From Drosophila miranda (taxonomy: Eukaryota; Arthropoda; Insecta; Diptera; Drosophilidae), in the NCBI RefSeq assembly GCF_003369915.1, contig NC_046676.1, forward strand, positions 16,598,001-16,662,000: a stretch of DNA of 64,000 nucleotides, written 5' to 3'. Position 1 is the stretch's first letter; the number at the start of each line of letters is the position of its first letter. The notes beneath the pieces are model-generated. The model made no database searches. It saw only the letters and a program-made list of their open reading frames with translations, and was not told the origin of the DNA. The position numbers and the translations under genes were made by a program. Of the stretch, positions 26,901 to 37,536 are shown in pieces.

Positions 26901-27568
26901 TCGCTCCGCTCGAACTTTTTGATATGGTTCCTACACTATGCCCTTCCTCTTGCCCAGTGTCAGTGGCAGAGTACAAAAACTTGTTAAAATATAGCCCAGA
27001 GATGGAGGCTTAAACAAGCGCTTTGAGCTGCGTTTATCCTCTTTTTATGGTATACCTTGCGGGCATACGGACTTGTATATATGTATATATGCTTCGACAG
27101 AGCCAAACGCCTTCGACAAAGTGTACACAAAAAACAAGAGCATGAGCCAGAACAAAAGCGTATTTAAAAATGGCCCCATCCAACGCTGCTGCGGACGCGA
27201 CGTCGTGGAATGAGTCAATAATACATTGGGTTATTATTAATGTTTATGTGTTGAAGTTTCAGTTGGATCGGATCTCGTCTGTACTGCTCTTGTCTGCTCT
27301 TGTCTGCTCTGCTCTGTCTGTGGTGTGCGCCCCGGGCGGGCAGGCTCAAGGCACGAAGTTTTCTATAAAAGATTTTGTGTATGTAATTTTTAACTATGCA
27401 AAACGAACAAAGTTTTAATGATGAATCTGCCAGTAACTGCTTTTAATTTTGTTGTTCGGTTTGCTTTTGTAATGTGCTGAATATTCGGGTTTTTAGTTGA
27501 AGATAATTACACTTACCCAACAAAAACTGTTCCATTTCTGGACGTTTAGTAGTTGCCATTGTATCCAT
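23931..27568 (-). CDS. SKAP-like PH-domain adaptor protein
   Basis: Three coding exons, 27568-27517, 25926-25648 and 25579-23931, join in phase to 659 residues. The first is a 52-base exon giving MDTMATTKRPEMEQFLL; its lone last base completes an Asp codon with exon 2 (DVRAHFRASLETSEYEN), which supports the join. A PH domain lies at about residues 190-305 (GHLSLQR to EVDAKEWIHAIEAAIRG). It resembles the PH domain of Src-kinase-associated phosphoproteins. The rest is low-complexity Ser, Pro, Gln and Thr with possible tyrosine motifs (YEEPSPIY). No SH3 domain is visible, unlike vertebrate SKAPs. The likely role is membrane-linked adaptor or scaffold; this is inference. I do not know its gene name. 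The promoter lies at or inside the duplicated segment that starts 214 bp upstream. Confidence 0.75.
25927..27516 (-). other. Intron 1 of the PH-domain gene
   Basis: A 1590-base intron between the 52-base first coding exon and exon 2. Nothing coding is seen on either strand. Confidence 0.6.
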
Positions 27569-27882
27569 GTTATATTTTTTTTCTGTTTGTTTTTCAGTGT
27601 TAATTTGAGGCGCTTTGCGTTAATATGCGTTGAATGCTTGTTCTGTAGATCGTTTGATTTCTCGCTCGGGTTTTATTGTGGCTTCTCTGGCGGCTGTTTT
27701 TGGATTCGGATCTGTCATGTTCATCGAATGCACACAGTTTTGCCTTTTTGCCTTAGAAATTAACAGTTTGCTGTCAAAAGTAGATAACACATTTTATAAG
27801 ATCACATGCACTGTTTATTGCGGGGTAAATGGTTGGAAATGGGGATCACAAAGGGGAACGGAACCCAGTAGTGGACTGCAGG

Positions 27883-27890
27883 GTAGCTAC
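27883..27890. other. Empty hAT target site in unit A
   Basis: GTAGCTAC occurs once here. The equivalent place in unit B has the same eight bases on both sides of the hAT element. Confidence 0.9.
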
Positions 27891-29060
27891 AGCTCAGCAC
27901 TAGGGATAGAGAGCAATACAACGAGTATTTTGGGAGACACACGACACACACGCACTAGCAGAGACCGACTGAAGGTGTAGCTGGATGTTCTCCACCGCCT
28001 TCTCCGTTGAGGTTGAAACTCCCCCAGGGCGCCGACGAGCAACCCGCTGTGGTCCTTGACTGCTTTGTCTGCTCTGGTTGGGATATTAATAGATGAACTA
28101 TATATGTATGTATACTACGTGAGCCTCGGGAGCACCACTTGATTCCATCGTCTAACAGCTACGCGTCGAAACACAATACAATTTGTATTGCGCTTGAATC
28201 GTGTTTTTCTTTTTGTAATTTTTTATTTTTTGGTTGCACGCTTCGTTTGGCTGGAAACTCATGGAAAATCAGCGGCTGATGACGTTATGCTTTTCGTTTT
28301 TCTTCCCCACTATACTACACAGTACTGGGTACAGGGGATTGCGAGTATATACATTTTTACACTCGCTTGTGTACTGTATTTGTCATTAAACGTTATTACG
28401 AAATCTGTTTCGGGCGCCCAATGGCACTGTGAACTTCTCGGGGTGTAGCCAAGTGAATCTCTATATCTTCCTCTATCTCTACCTCCTCTGTCACTTGCGG
28501 TTTCCACTGTTTTGTGGCTAAGAATTGAACATAGTTATATGTACATATGTACATGTGTGCCACAAAGACACACACCTACAGAAGGGGCAGTGCCTGTGCC
28601 TTGGCCTGGGCCTCCACCTTCTCCGGCCAAGCCTTTTGATTGTGACTCATCTGAATGGCGACGCGTGTCGTCGCCGGAAAGCAACAAAGAGCTTCGCCAG
28701 CGCCATGCAAATGAGTGCCAAGTGCTGTTGACCATCTCTCCCAGCACTTGCTGGGGGTACACGCTTTTACTTTTTAGTTTTAATACCACCATAAACGCAA
28801 ATTGTAATATTATTTGCACTTGGCTGCCGTTAGTTGTTATTGTTGTACGGTGGCATCGCAATTTATCGCCGCCATAACATTTCTTTTTTTTTTATTGATT
28901 GAACACACATGTGAAACGAAACCCTAAACTTCTGTTTCTTCTGGCCAGAGCTTCTTTGAAATTGATCAGGCTAGGCTATTGCTTTCCGACAAATATGTTT
29001 TCGTAGAGGCTTTTCCGGCATGAAACGGGGAATGGCCTGTGCGCAGGCGTGTCAGTTGTT

Positions 29061-29076
29061 CTCGTCGTCGTCGTCG

Positions 29077-29105
<29 letters not shown>
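29061..29105. repeat. TCG / TC microsatellite, unit A
   Basis: A TCG run passing into a CT dinucleotide run; the same array is at 36081-36125 in unit B. Confidence 0.85.
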
Positions 29106-29107
<2 letters not shown>

Positions 29108-30513
29108 CCATAGATGTGTGTGCATTTCCGGTCATTTTCCAACGACGGCCTCTGACGGGTCGCCTTCCTGCAGCCCGGACCCACAAATTACGAAATGTAT
29201 CCACGCACAGAATTTAGTTTTGCATCCGGTTTTCAGTTCTTTTTGACTTTTAAGCACACGATTACACTTTGCGCTTGTTTGCACTGACAACGTTGACACC
29301 TTTTCTTTTCCGTCCTCTGTTTCTGTTTCTGTTTCTGCACTCGCCTAAGAACGATCGGCAGCCATTTCCCCGCTCTGAGTAAAGAATCAAGCGCGGCTTG
29401 TTCGGTGCGCGAGAATCAACTGACGGCCGCCGCTCCACTGGGCTGTTGTTTGCTCGCAGTGGGAGCAGAAGCAGAGGAGCCGAGTGCCCGAGCGTCGTGG
29501 AGCCCAATCGGGTCTGTCTGTGAGAGAGAGTGTGTGTGTTTTCGCAAATCATTTTATTACGTTTCGTTTCGTTTTTGGGGAAACGCTGGAGACAGCTGGA
29601 AAGCCGGCCGGCACGTTAGTAGAGGCAAAAGCTTAGTTTGGGCCAGTCCTAGTGCCATGCCAACAACTACCTACCCTACCCAAAATATCTGTTTTGCAGA
29701 GCTCGCCTTTGATATAATATTTTAGTGCCCATCATGACCAAAACGGTGCGAGCAAAAACAGGCTCCTTCATGCCAAAACCAACTTAAATAACCAGAAATC
29801 TTCTAATGTGCGCAGCCAACAAGAAAGCGGTAGCAGGCAGATGTTGTTGCCGCAGCTGCTGCTGCTTCTTCTGCGACCAAGAAATCCGAGAGCCTTTAGA
29901 GAAGCAGGGAAGCCAATCTGCGGCTGTCTGTGCGTGTGCTCTTTGTGCATTCGGCGGCAGATAAAGATTTGTGGCGGAGCCGAGTCTGTCGCCTTTTTTG
30001 GAAGCACCATGAAGGACGTGGACGAGGAGACATGGCTATAGCAAACAACTCAATTTTAATTAAATGTTGCCCTCCGAGAAATAAATTAAATATGCTGGCC
30101 CTGTTCGCTGCGCAATACCTTGGCAACCTTGAGTGTGGACGTCTGGACGGGAGTGGCAGCAGCAGCAGCAATGTTGCTCCAACTGCAGCAATGATAACTC
30201 CATTGCCGTTGCGTGACTCGACCTAGGCCGGCCTGGATAACAGGTTCCCACATCGGCTTATTTTTATCAAGTGGCCAGCCAGCAAGTCGCTCGCTCGCTC
30301 GCTCTGGTTCAATAATGGGGCCGGCTGTGGCAACCATCGATTCGATCTCTGCCTGTTCAGCACCACAAAGACTCGACTCTGATTCATGCCCCAATGGGTT
30401 TAGTATTGTGCTAATGCTTAATTATGTGCAATAACAAGTATTTTCATTCAACTAAACAACAATCTTGTGTACTTAAGTCCATTGGCAAGCGCTTTTCGCT
30501 TTTGCTTGGCACG

Positions 30514-31437
30514 CTACTTGAGGAACGCTTGCAGGCGGTTCTGCTGCGACTTGCTCGCGTCTTTAAACGCGTGCGACTTCAGCTGAGCAGCCAGCTGCAG
30601 CAGCGCGTTTTGTTTCTGCGTCTTTGATTGCGTCTTCGCCCCATTGCCAGAGCATGGGGCTGACTGCGCTGCTTTCGTTTTCTTCTTCTGCTTCGGAGTT
30701 TTGTGTTTGGCAGCGGCAGGATGGGTAGATTTCGAGGGGCGTGCTGGAGTTGTGGGCGCCTTTGCCTTTTCCTGCTGTGGGATCTTCGGGCCTGCTTTAA
30801 TCTCTTTATTCAAGACCCTCTTTTTGTTTCCTTTTTGTTGGTTTGTGTCTGCAGTCTCCTCAAGTGACGTCGGCGTTGTGCTTGCTATTGTTTCATCGTT
30901 GGCTTTATCCCGTTTCTTCCCCTTCCGCTTTTCCAGTGGCAGCATTGTCTTGTGCTGACAAACGGCACAGTCCACAACCTGAAAATGCATTTAGTTTTAG
31001 AGAGAGTTTTATAAAAACGAAGTTTCTGCCACTCACAATGTTGCTGGCCATGTGCTTCCTCATCCACTTGGCCCTGTTCCTTGCCCCAGTGCTCAGCAAA
31101 CCTTTCTGTTGACTCGCCTTGGCCATTTTCAGCTTTGCGACGAGTCTTTTTCTTTTGGCAGTGTCCGCCAGGCGCTGGGGCTGCAGGTGGAGCTGTTAGT
31201 TGCCATCGGTCCACTGGTTTCCACAGCGGGCGCATATCCGTGCCGCTCCGAAGCTGTCTTCGGGGAGTTTTTCGACAGGTTGTACTGCAAAAGATGAAGA
31301 TTGGATTTTGGGTCCCAAAGGATATCTGCATATGCCACTCACATGTAATGGGATTTTAGCAGCCGTTCGACGTGCGATTGTGCTTCCAGTTTGTTTGCGC
31401 AGTTCCACACAAAGTCAACTGTCTTTTGCTCGGCCAT
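30514..31437 (-). pseudogene. Broken copy of the C18orf21/RMP24-like gene (unit A)
   Basis: This matches the intact gene at 37537-38480 across all three exons, start codon and splice sites. Compared with that copy, exon 2 lacks 20 bases right after codons for TTCRK (unit A near 31268-31272), which shifts the frame before the zinc-ribbon Cys residues. Soon after, the TAC codon that follows WTDGN has become TAA. Both changes remove the product beyond the first 36 or so residues. The long exon 3 frame (30514-30990) remains open but is not reached in frame. The clear call is a recently dead duplicate. Confidence 0.88.
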
Positions 31438-31872
31438 ATGCCAATAGTTTCCTACAAGAATAACATGTTTTTATATAAATACAAAATTGCGCGCTCAAAA
31501 CAAACTGCTGTGCGACCGTTTACGGTATTTTTAATATATATATAGATATTCCACGGAATATCAAAAACGAGGAATATGTAAAATATAACTTGAATTCGTC
31601 AGTATATTTGCGGTATATTTTTCAAATGAGACCGCATATTTTGGTATATTTCTGAGGGTCGGACCGTATATTCCGAAAAAAAAGCTACGCGCCTAATTTC
31701 GAACAACAACGTTCGCGTACAGAGTCAGAAAACAAAAACAAAAAAACAAAACGTCGCAGACAGCAAAAAAATTGTGTAGTGCTAGTAGAAAAAACAATAT
31801 TTGAAGTGCGCGCAATAAATATTCGCATTCATAGCATCATTAGCAGCTGCATCAGCATCAGCAGCAACAAAA
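31438..31872. promoter_or_regulatory. Divergent promoter, unit A (shortened)
   Basis: The 435 bp between the dead RMP24-like copy and the truncated scra copy. It corresponds to the 629-bp interval 38481-39109 but lacks about 190 bp. Repeated GGTATTTTT/GGTATATTT motifs, similar to Drosophila core-promoter motif 6, remain near 31524, 31612 and 31643. Confidence 0.6.
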
Positions 31873-33767
31873 ATGGACCCCTTCATTCAGGTACACGGTT
31901 TTGGCCCCGCACACAGTGAAGCCCTTTGTCTAACTGCATTTGCATTTGTGTTGCAATTTTCCAGCACATGCTTGAAAAGGCGGAACAGCGCAGTCGCGCG
32001 CTCGGCATCAGCAAACCCAGCAAATTTCCTTTAACCGAGTGCAGCGTAGCATCATCTTCGGTGGCTCAAAATTTGGAACCCACCAAGCCCATGCCCAACA
32101 GGAGTCACTCGCCAGCAGGTCAAAGTATCAGCAGCAGCAGTAGCAGCAGCGGCGGCGGCAAAGTTGTGATCCTGGACAAGGCAATGCTGGAGGCATCGCC
32201 GACCAAGCCGCTGCGTCACTATGCGGCCATCAACAAAGAAAACATGGCAATGGGCATCGAGACAAACATAACATCAGCCAAGGAAATTGGGGTAAGTTTT
32301 GCCTCTACTCAGTCCTCATTTCCCCGTGTTCACTCCCGTGCCCTAGTCTTTGTCTCGGTGCTATTTGTTTTGGTGGTGTCCTTTATCATTGAGTTTCCTC
32401 TTTGTGCTTCGCTGTTTCACACATATGTATGTACATTCCACTAGGTGCAAGTTGAAATTCAAGAGCAAGAGGTGACGGATGAAGAGGAGACGCCTGGCGA
32501 TGCTGTGGATAATCCCGTCCAGGCGATCAATCAGCCGCTCGCAAGATTGCGGGACACCACGAGGAGTCAATTGAAGCGAATGGGTGACTTGTACTCCAAT
32601 ACTGCCGAGCTGTCCTCTCCCATTCATCGTACGGAGGCGCAGTTCCATACAGGTGACGATGACGACGACTCAAGTCGACGGTCTCCTCGTCAGTGCAAAC
32701 AGCTATTAGGCAAGCTGGCTGCACTGGCCGACACCGTTAACCAGTGGGAAGACGACATAGCGCATCACGATGTGCACAGACCAATTAAAGCAGTGGCAGT
32801 ACCTCCACCCAAACCCAGCCGGCAGGGAAAGAAAGGACCTGCCCCGCAACCGCCTAAGCGAGACGAGGGCGACGAAGGCGGGAAAACAAAGCAATTGAAA
32901 TGGGATCCCAAGGTACTGAGCTCATTGGAGGCCCAAGGTTTTCAACGCCGTGATTCGTCCACCATTAAACATACCTATGATTATGCCAAACAGGGAGAGG
33001 CGGCAGCCACTGCAACTGACACTGCCAAGCCGCCAGTTCCGGGAAAATCGACGGCGGTCAGCAAGGTGGCCAGGACTTTTGGGCCCACCGCTTCAGCGGC
33101 GGTATCCACGAAAATAGCTTCTGTCTCTGGTACAAGCGTCAAGCCTGGCTTAGTATCCGGGCGAGCAGCCATCTTTGAAAACAAAGCGGGCGCTGGAGGG
33201 CAGATGCAAGGAGGACACCGCTTCCAAAAGGATCCGTGCGAGTTTTCACTTAAGGAGCGTATGAAGCTTTTTGAGACCGGCAACAATAAGGCCATACTGC
33301 CGAAGGCTCCAATAGCAACTGCAGCCAGCATTACTCAGATAAGACAAGAGGAGTCGAAAGGTGTGTGCGTCTTCGGTGGTATATTAAGCCTAACTCCCAT
33401 TGCTGCTTTTCCTGATCCCATAGCCCATGTTGCTGCTGTGCATCCTGTCACAGCGGCTGCTGTCTCCTCTACTGTGAGCGCTGTGGCGGCTCAAAAGCCC
33501 AAGCCAGAGAATAAGTTGCGCGATAAGGTGGCTACCCTTGTGGCCAATGCCCAGTCCAGTGCGGAGAGCCGCATTAAGGATATTGATCGCCAGCGTCAGG
33601 AAGACATGCAAGTCATCGCAAATCGCTTCAACAAACAGAAGGAACTCTTTGTTCCGGAGCCAGCGGCAAGAGCGACTCCAGCGCCAGCGTCCGCATCAGT
33701 ACCGGTGACAGTAAGCAAACAGATAACACATTTTATAAGATCACATGCACTGTTTATTGCGGGGTAA
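31873..33767 (+). CDS. Truncated anillin duplicate with novel C-terminus
   Basis: Exons 31873-31890, 31965-32291 and 32445-33767 encode 555 residues with intact splice sites and no internal stop. The first 540 residues match the full anillin at 39110 with roughly fifteen to twenty substitutions (for example MDPFIQ for MDPFTQ). After VTVSK the frame enters the duplicated upstream DNA and adds 15 residues (QITHFIRSHALFIAG) before TAA. Missing are the proline-rich stretch, the anillin-homology region and the C-terminal PH domain. The kept half is basic and low-complexity and corresponds to the myosin- and actin-binding side of anillin. It could make a dominant-negative or septin-blind fragment, or be an unexpressed relic; the sequence cannot say which. 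Its promoter has lost about 190 bp. Confidence 0.8.
33719..33720. other. Duplication junction
   Basis: Unit A scra sequence ends and unit B upstream sequence begins here, separated by about two filler bases. The intact scra continues differently (GTAAGCAAGCCGGTACG at about 40954-40970), and the original left flank is TGTCAAAAGT at 27772-27781. Confidence 0.88.
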
Positions 33768-33821
33768 ATGGTTGGAAATGGGGATCACAAAGGGGAACGG
33801 AACCCAGTAGTGGACTGCAGG

Positions 33822-33829
33822 GTAGCTAC
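33822..33829. repeat. Left target-site duplication of the hAT element
   Basis: GTAGCTAC directly before the terminal repeat; repeated at 34904-34911. Confidence 0.92.
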
Positions 33830-34903
33830 TAGAGCCCTGCATAAGTGCACAGTATTACAAAAATTATCCCATCTGGCTTTACTGAATCGTGTGCTACTCG
33901 AACACTATCAATATTTCACACTGTCTACAAAAACACATTGACAACATTCTCATGTATGAGCTAGAGTCATGATTCAGTTGAACTGTCAAAAAAAGCCAGT
34001 GTGAGTGCGATTCCCAGCAAATGATTTAGATACACATCACAGCAAAAGCAGAAAGGCTACGCTGCTACTGTCATTCCACAAGCAACAGTCGATATTGTTG
34101 AACTGTGCACTGTGAACACTATGCACACTGTGCACACTCTGAGCATTGTGAACACTGTGTTAAAACCAGATTTGGTAACCTTATAGCACTTATGCCGCAC
34201 CAAATTGGACGTGGCACCAGTAAACTTGAAAATCGTAAAACAATTTCGACATGCCACAATGTTTGGAATAACATTGCTGTCCTCTCCAACGACAGGACCA
34301 AAAACTTCCCACACCTTGCTTTTGCCACGTTTTTGTCTAATTTTGTATTGGCCAGCCATTATTTTTGCTTTTATATCGGCTGGTAATTCGAAGCCAGATG
34401 GTGACAAGGACTGCGAATTAAATGTGCATATAATATTCGAATAGAAACACACGTATACATTTTTCTACTAAACTTACATAATCAAAAGAACCAACAATCG
34501 AATTTTCCATTTTCAGTAATTAGCAAACAGTACAAGCACCGACAGAAAATTAAATGAAAATGTCCTTCTCGTTAGCTTTTTGACGTTTTCTTTTCTTTCG
34601 ATTCGTTTGACTCACACATTCCACACTGCAGTGAGCAAAACAATGCACAACAAATTGAGCGAGAGAGACACCTCATACACTCTCTCTCTGTCACAACGTT
34701 TTTCGTAACAGTGTGAGTGCGAGTCATACGATTTGACAGGAGTCACTCGACAATTATGCCTTGAGTCAATGAGTCAGCAAATTAAGGAAAGAAAATGAAT
34801 TGAAAGGTAGTGTGAAAAGGATACATGAATCATGTTTTGATACTGTGCACAGTGTGGCTCCTAACTGTTAATACGAATTAGTGTGTACTCGTGCAGGGCT
34901 CTA
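33830..34903 (-). mobile_element. Non-autonomous hAT-superfamily DNA transposon
   Basis: A 1074-bp element with terminal inverted repeats (TAGAGCCCTGCA at the left, TGCAGGGCTCTA at the right) and an 8-bp target duplication, the signature of hAT elements. On the minus strand, about 34170-34452, a frame contains KVWEVFGPV, ACRNC and NLVRHKCYK, matching the N-terminal BED zinc finger of hAT transposases. The rest of the transposase is absent, so the element is an internally deleted derivative that needs a helper. It sits about 60 bp after the new stop codon of the truncated anillin copy and would lie in its 3' UTR. Because unit A has the empty site, it most likely inserted after the duplication. 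Many CACTG/CACACT subterminal motifs are present. Confidence 0.9.
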
Positions 34904-34911
34904 GTAGCTAC
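34904..34911. repeat. Right target-site duplication of the hAT element
   Basis: GTAGCTAC directly after the right terminal repeat. Confidence 0.92.
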
Positions 34912-36097
34912 AGCACAGCACTAGGGATAGAGAGCAACACAACGAGTATTTTGGGAGACACACGACACACACGCACTAGCAGAGACCGACTGAAGGTGTA
35001 GCTGGATGTTCTCCACCGCCTTCTCCGTTGAGGTTGAAACTCCCCCAGGGCGCCGACGAGCAACCCGCTGTGGTCCTTGACTGCTTTGTCTGCTCTGGTT
35101 GGGATATTAATAGATGAACTATATATGTATGTATACTACGTGAGCCTCGGGAGCACCACTTGATTCCATCGTCTAACAGCTACGCGTCGAAACACAATAC
35201 AATTTGTATTGCGCTTGAATCGTGTTTTTCTTTTTGTAATTTTTTATTTTTTGGTTGCACGCTTCGTTTGGCTGGAAACTCATGGAAAATCAGCGGCTGA
35301 TGACGTTATGCTTTTCGTTTTTCTTCCCCACTATACTACACAGTACTGGGTACAGGGGATTGCGAGTATATACATTTTTACACTCGCTTGTGTACTGTAT
35401 TTGTCATTAAACGTTATTACGAAATCTGTTTCGGGCGCCCAATGGCACTGTGAACTTCTCGGGGTGTAGCCAAGTGAATCTCTATATCTTCCTCTATCTC
35501 TACCTCCTCTGTCACTTGCGGTTTCCACTGTTTTGTGGCTAAGAATTGAACATAGTTATATGTACATATGTACATGTGTGCCACAAAGACACACACCTAC
35601 AGAAGGGGCAGTGCCTGTGCCTTGGCCTGGGCCTCCACCTTCTCCGGCCAAGCCTTTTGATTGTGACTCATCTGAATGGCGACGCGTGTCGTCGCCGGAA
35701 AGCAACAAAGAGCTTCGCCAGCGCCATGCAAATGAGTGCCAAGTGCTGTTGACCATCTCTCCCAGCACTTGCTGGGGGTACACGCTTTTACTTTTTAGTT
35801 TTAATACCACCATAAACGCAAATTGTAATATTATTTGCACTTGGCTGCCGTTAGTTGTTATTGTTGTACGGTGGCATCGCAATTTATCGCCGCCATAACA
35901 TTTCTTTTTTTTTTATTGATTGAACACACATGTGAAACGAAACCCTAAACTTCTGTTTCTTCTGGCCAGAGCTTCTTTGAAATTGATCAGGCTAGGCTAT
36001 TGCTTTCCGACAAATATGTTTTCGTAGAGGCTTTTCCGGCATGAAACGGGGAATGGCCTGTGCGCAGGCGTGTCAGTTGTTCTCGTCGTCGTCGTCG

Positions 36098-36128
<31 letters not shown>

Positions 36129-37536
36129 CCATAGATGTGTGTGCATTTCCGGTCATTTTCCAACGACGGCCTCTGACGGGTCGCCTTCCTGCAGCCCGGA
36201 CCCACAAATTACGAAATGTATCCACGCACAGAATTTAGTTTTGCATCCGGTTTTCAGTTCTTTTTGACTTTTAAGCACACGATTACACTTTGCGCTTGTT
36301 TGCACTGACAACGTTGACACCTTTTCTTTTCCGTCCTCTGTTTCTGTTTCTGTTTCTGCACTCGCCTAAGAACGATCGGCAGCCATTTCCCCGCTCTGAG
36401 TAAAGAATCAAGCGCGGCTTGTTCGGTGCGCGAGAATCAACTGACGGCCGCCGCTCCACTGGGCTGTTGTTTGCTCGCAGTGGGAGCAGAAGCAGAGGAG
36501 CCGAGTGCCCGAGCGTCGTGGAGCCCAATCGGGTCTGTCTGTGAGAGAGAGTGTGTGTGTTTTCGCAAATCATTTTATTACGTTTCGTTTCGTTTTTGGG
36601 GAAACGCTGGAGACACAGCTGGAAAGCCGGCCGGCACGTTAGTAGAGGCAAAAGCTTAGTTTGGGCCTGTCCTAGTGCCATGCCAACAACTACCTACCCT
36701 ACCCAAAATATCTGTTTTGCAGAGCTCGCCTTTGATATAATATTTTAGTGCCCATCATGACCAAAACGGTGCGAGCAAAAACAGGCTCCTTCATGCCAAA
36801 ACCAACTTAAATAACCAGAAATCTTCTAATGTGCGCAGCCAACAAGAAAGCGGTAGCAGGCAGATGTTGTTGCCGCAGCTGCTGCTGCTTCTTCTGCGAC
36901 CAAGAAATCCGAGAGCCTTTAGAGAAGCAGGGAAGCCAATCTGCGGCTGTCTGTGCGTGTGCTCTTTGTGCATTCGGCGGCAGATAAAGATTTGTGGCGG
37001 AGCCGAGTCTGTCGCCTTTTTTGGAAGCACCATGAAGGACGTGGACGAGGAGACATGGCTATAGCAAACAACTCAATTTTAATTAAATGTTGCCCTCCGA
37101 GAAATAAATTAAATATGCTGGCCCTGTTCGCTGCGCAATACCTTGGCAACCTTGAGTGTGGACGTCTGGACGGGAGTGGCAGCAGCAGCAGCAATGTTGC
37201 TCCAACTGCAGCAATGATAACTCCATTGCCGTTGCGTGACTCGACCTAGGCCGGCCTGGATAACAGGTTCCCACATCGGCTTATTTTTATCAAGTGGCCA
37301 GCCAGCAAGTCGCTCGCTCGCTCGCTCTGGTTCAATAATGGGGCCGGCTGTGGCAACCATCGATTCGATCTCTGCCTGTTCAGCACCACAAAGACTCGAC
37401 TCTGATTCATGCCCCAATGGGTTTAGTATTGTGCTAATGCTTAATTATGTGCAATAACAAGTATTTTCATTCAACTAAACAACAATCTTGTGTACTTAAG
37501 TCCATTGGCAAGCGCTTTTCGCTTTTGCTTGGCACG
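34912..37536. other. Non-coding part of duplication unit B
   Basis: Copy of 27891-30513 with scattered single-base differences and a two-base indel near 36615. No gene recognised. Confidence 0.6.
36081..36125. repeat. TCG / TC microsatellite, unit B
   Basis: Duplicate of the array at 29061-29105. Confidence 0.85.

Larger units (their letters stand above)
27782..30513. other. Non-coding part of duplication unit A
   Basis: Sequence shared with 33721-37536 in unit B. It has CT-rich and simple repeats (29061-29105, and a TTTCTG run near 29318-29338) and many short open frames without family character. It probably contains upstream control DNA of the PH-domain gene and the 3' flank of the RMP24-like gene. 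Confidence 0.55.
27782..33718. repeat. Tandem duplication unit A (5.9 kb)
   Basis: Nearly identical to 33721-about 40960 once the hAT insertion in unit B is removed. It spans non-coding DNA upstream of the PH gene, the RMP24-like gene and the 5' part of scra. The left edge is at AGATAACACATT (27782). The right edge is inside scra exon 3, where GTGACAGTAAGCAA is followed by AC and then the same AGATAACACATT, the left edge of unit B. No long homology is seen at the join, only a two-base filler. Confidence 0.93.

Noticed and set aside
28188..28448. 86-codon frame with hydrophobic N-terminus, duplicated at 35209-35469
   Set aside because: Its identical second copy only reflects the segment duplication, not selection; composition is T-rich and no homologue is known to me.
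29049..29246. Ser/Leu-rich frames across the CT run and their copies in unit B
   Set aside because: Simple-repeat artefacts.
30644..30958. 104-codon plus-strand frame, also at 37667-37981
   Set aside because: Antisense shadow of the Lys/Ala-rich RMP24-like exon 3.
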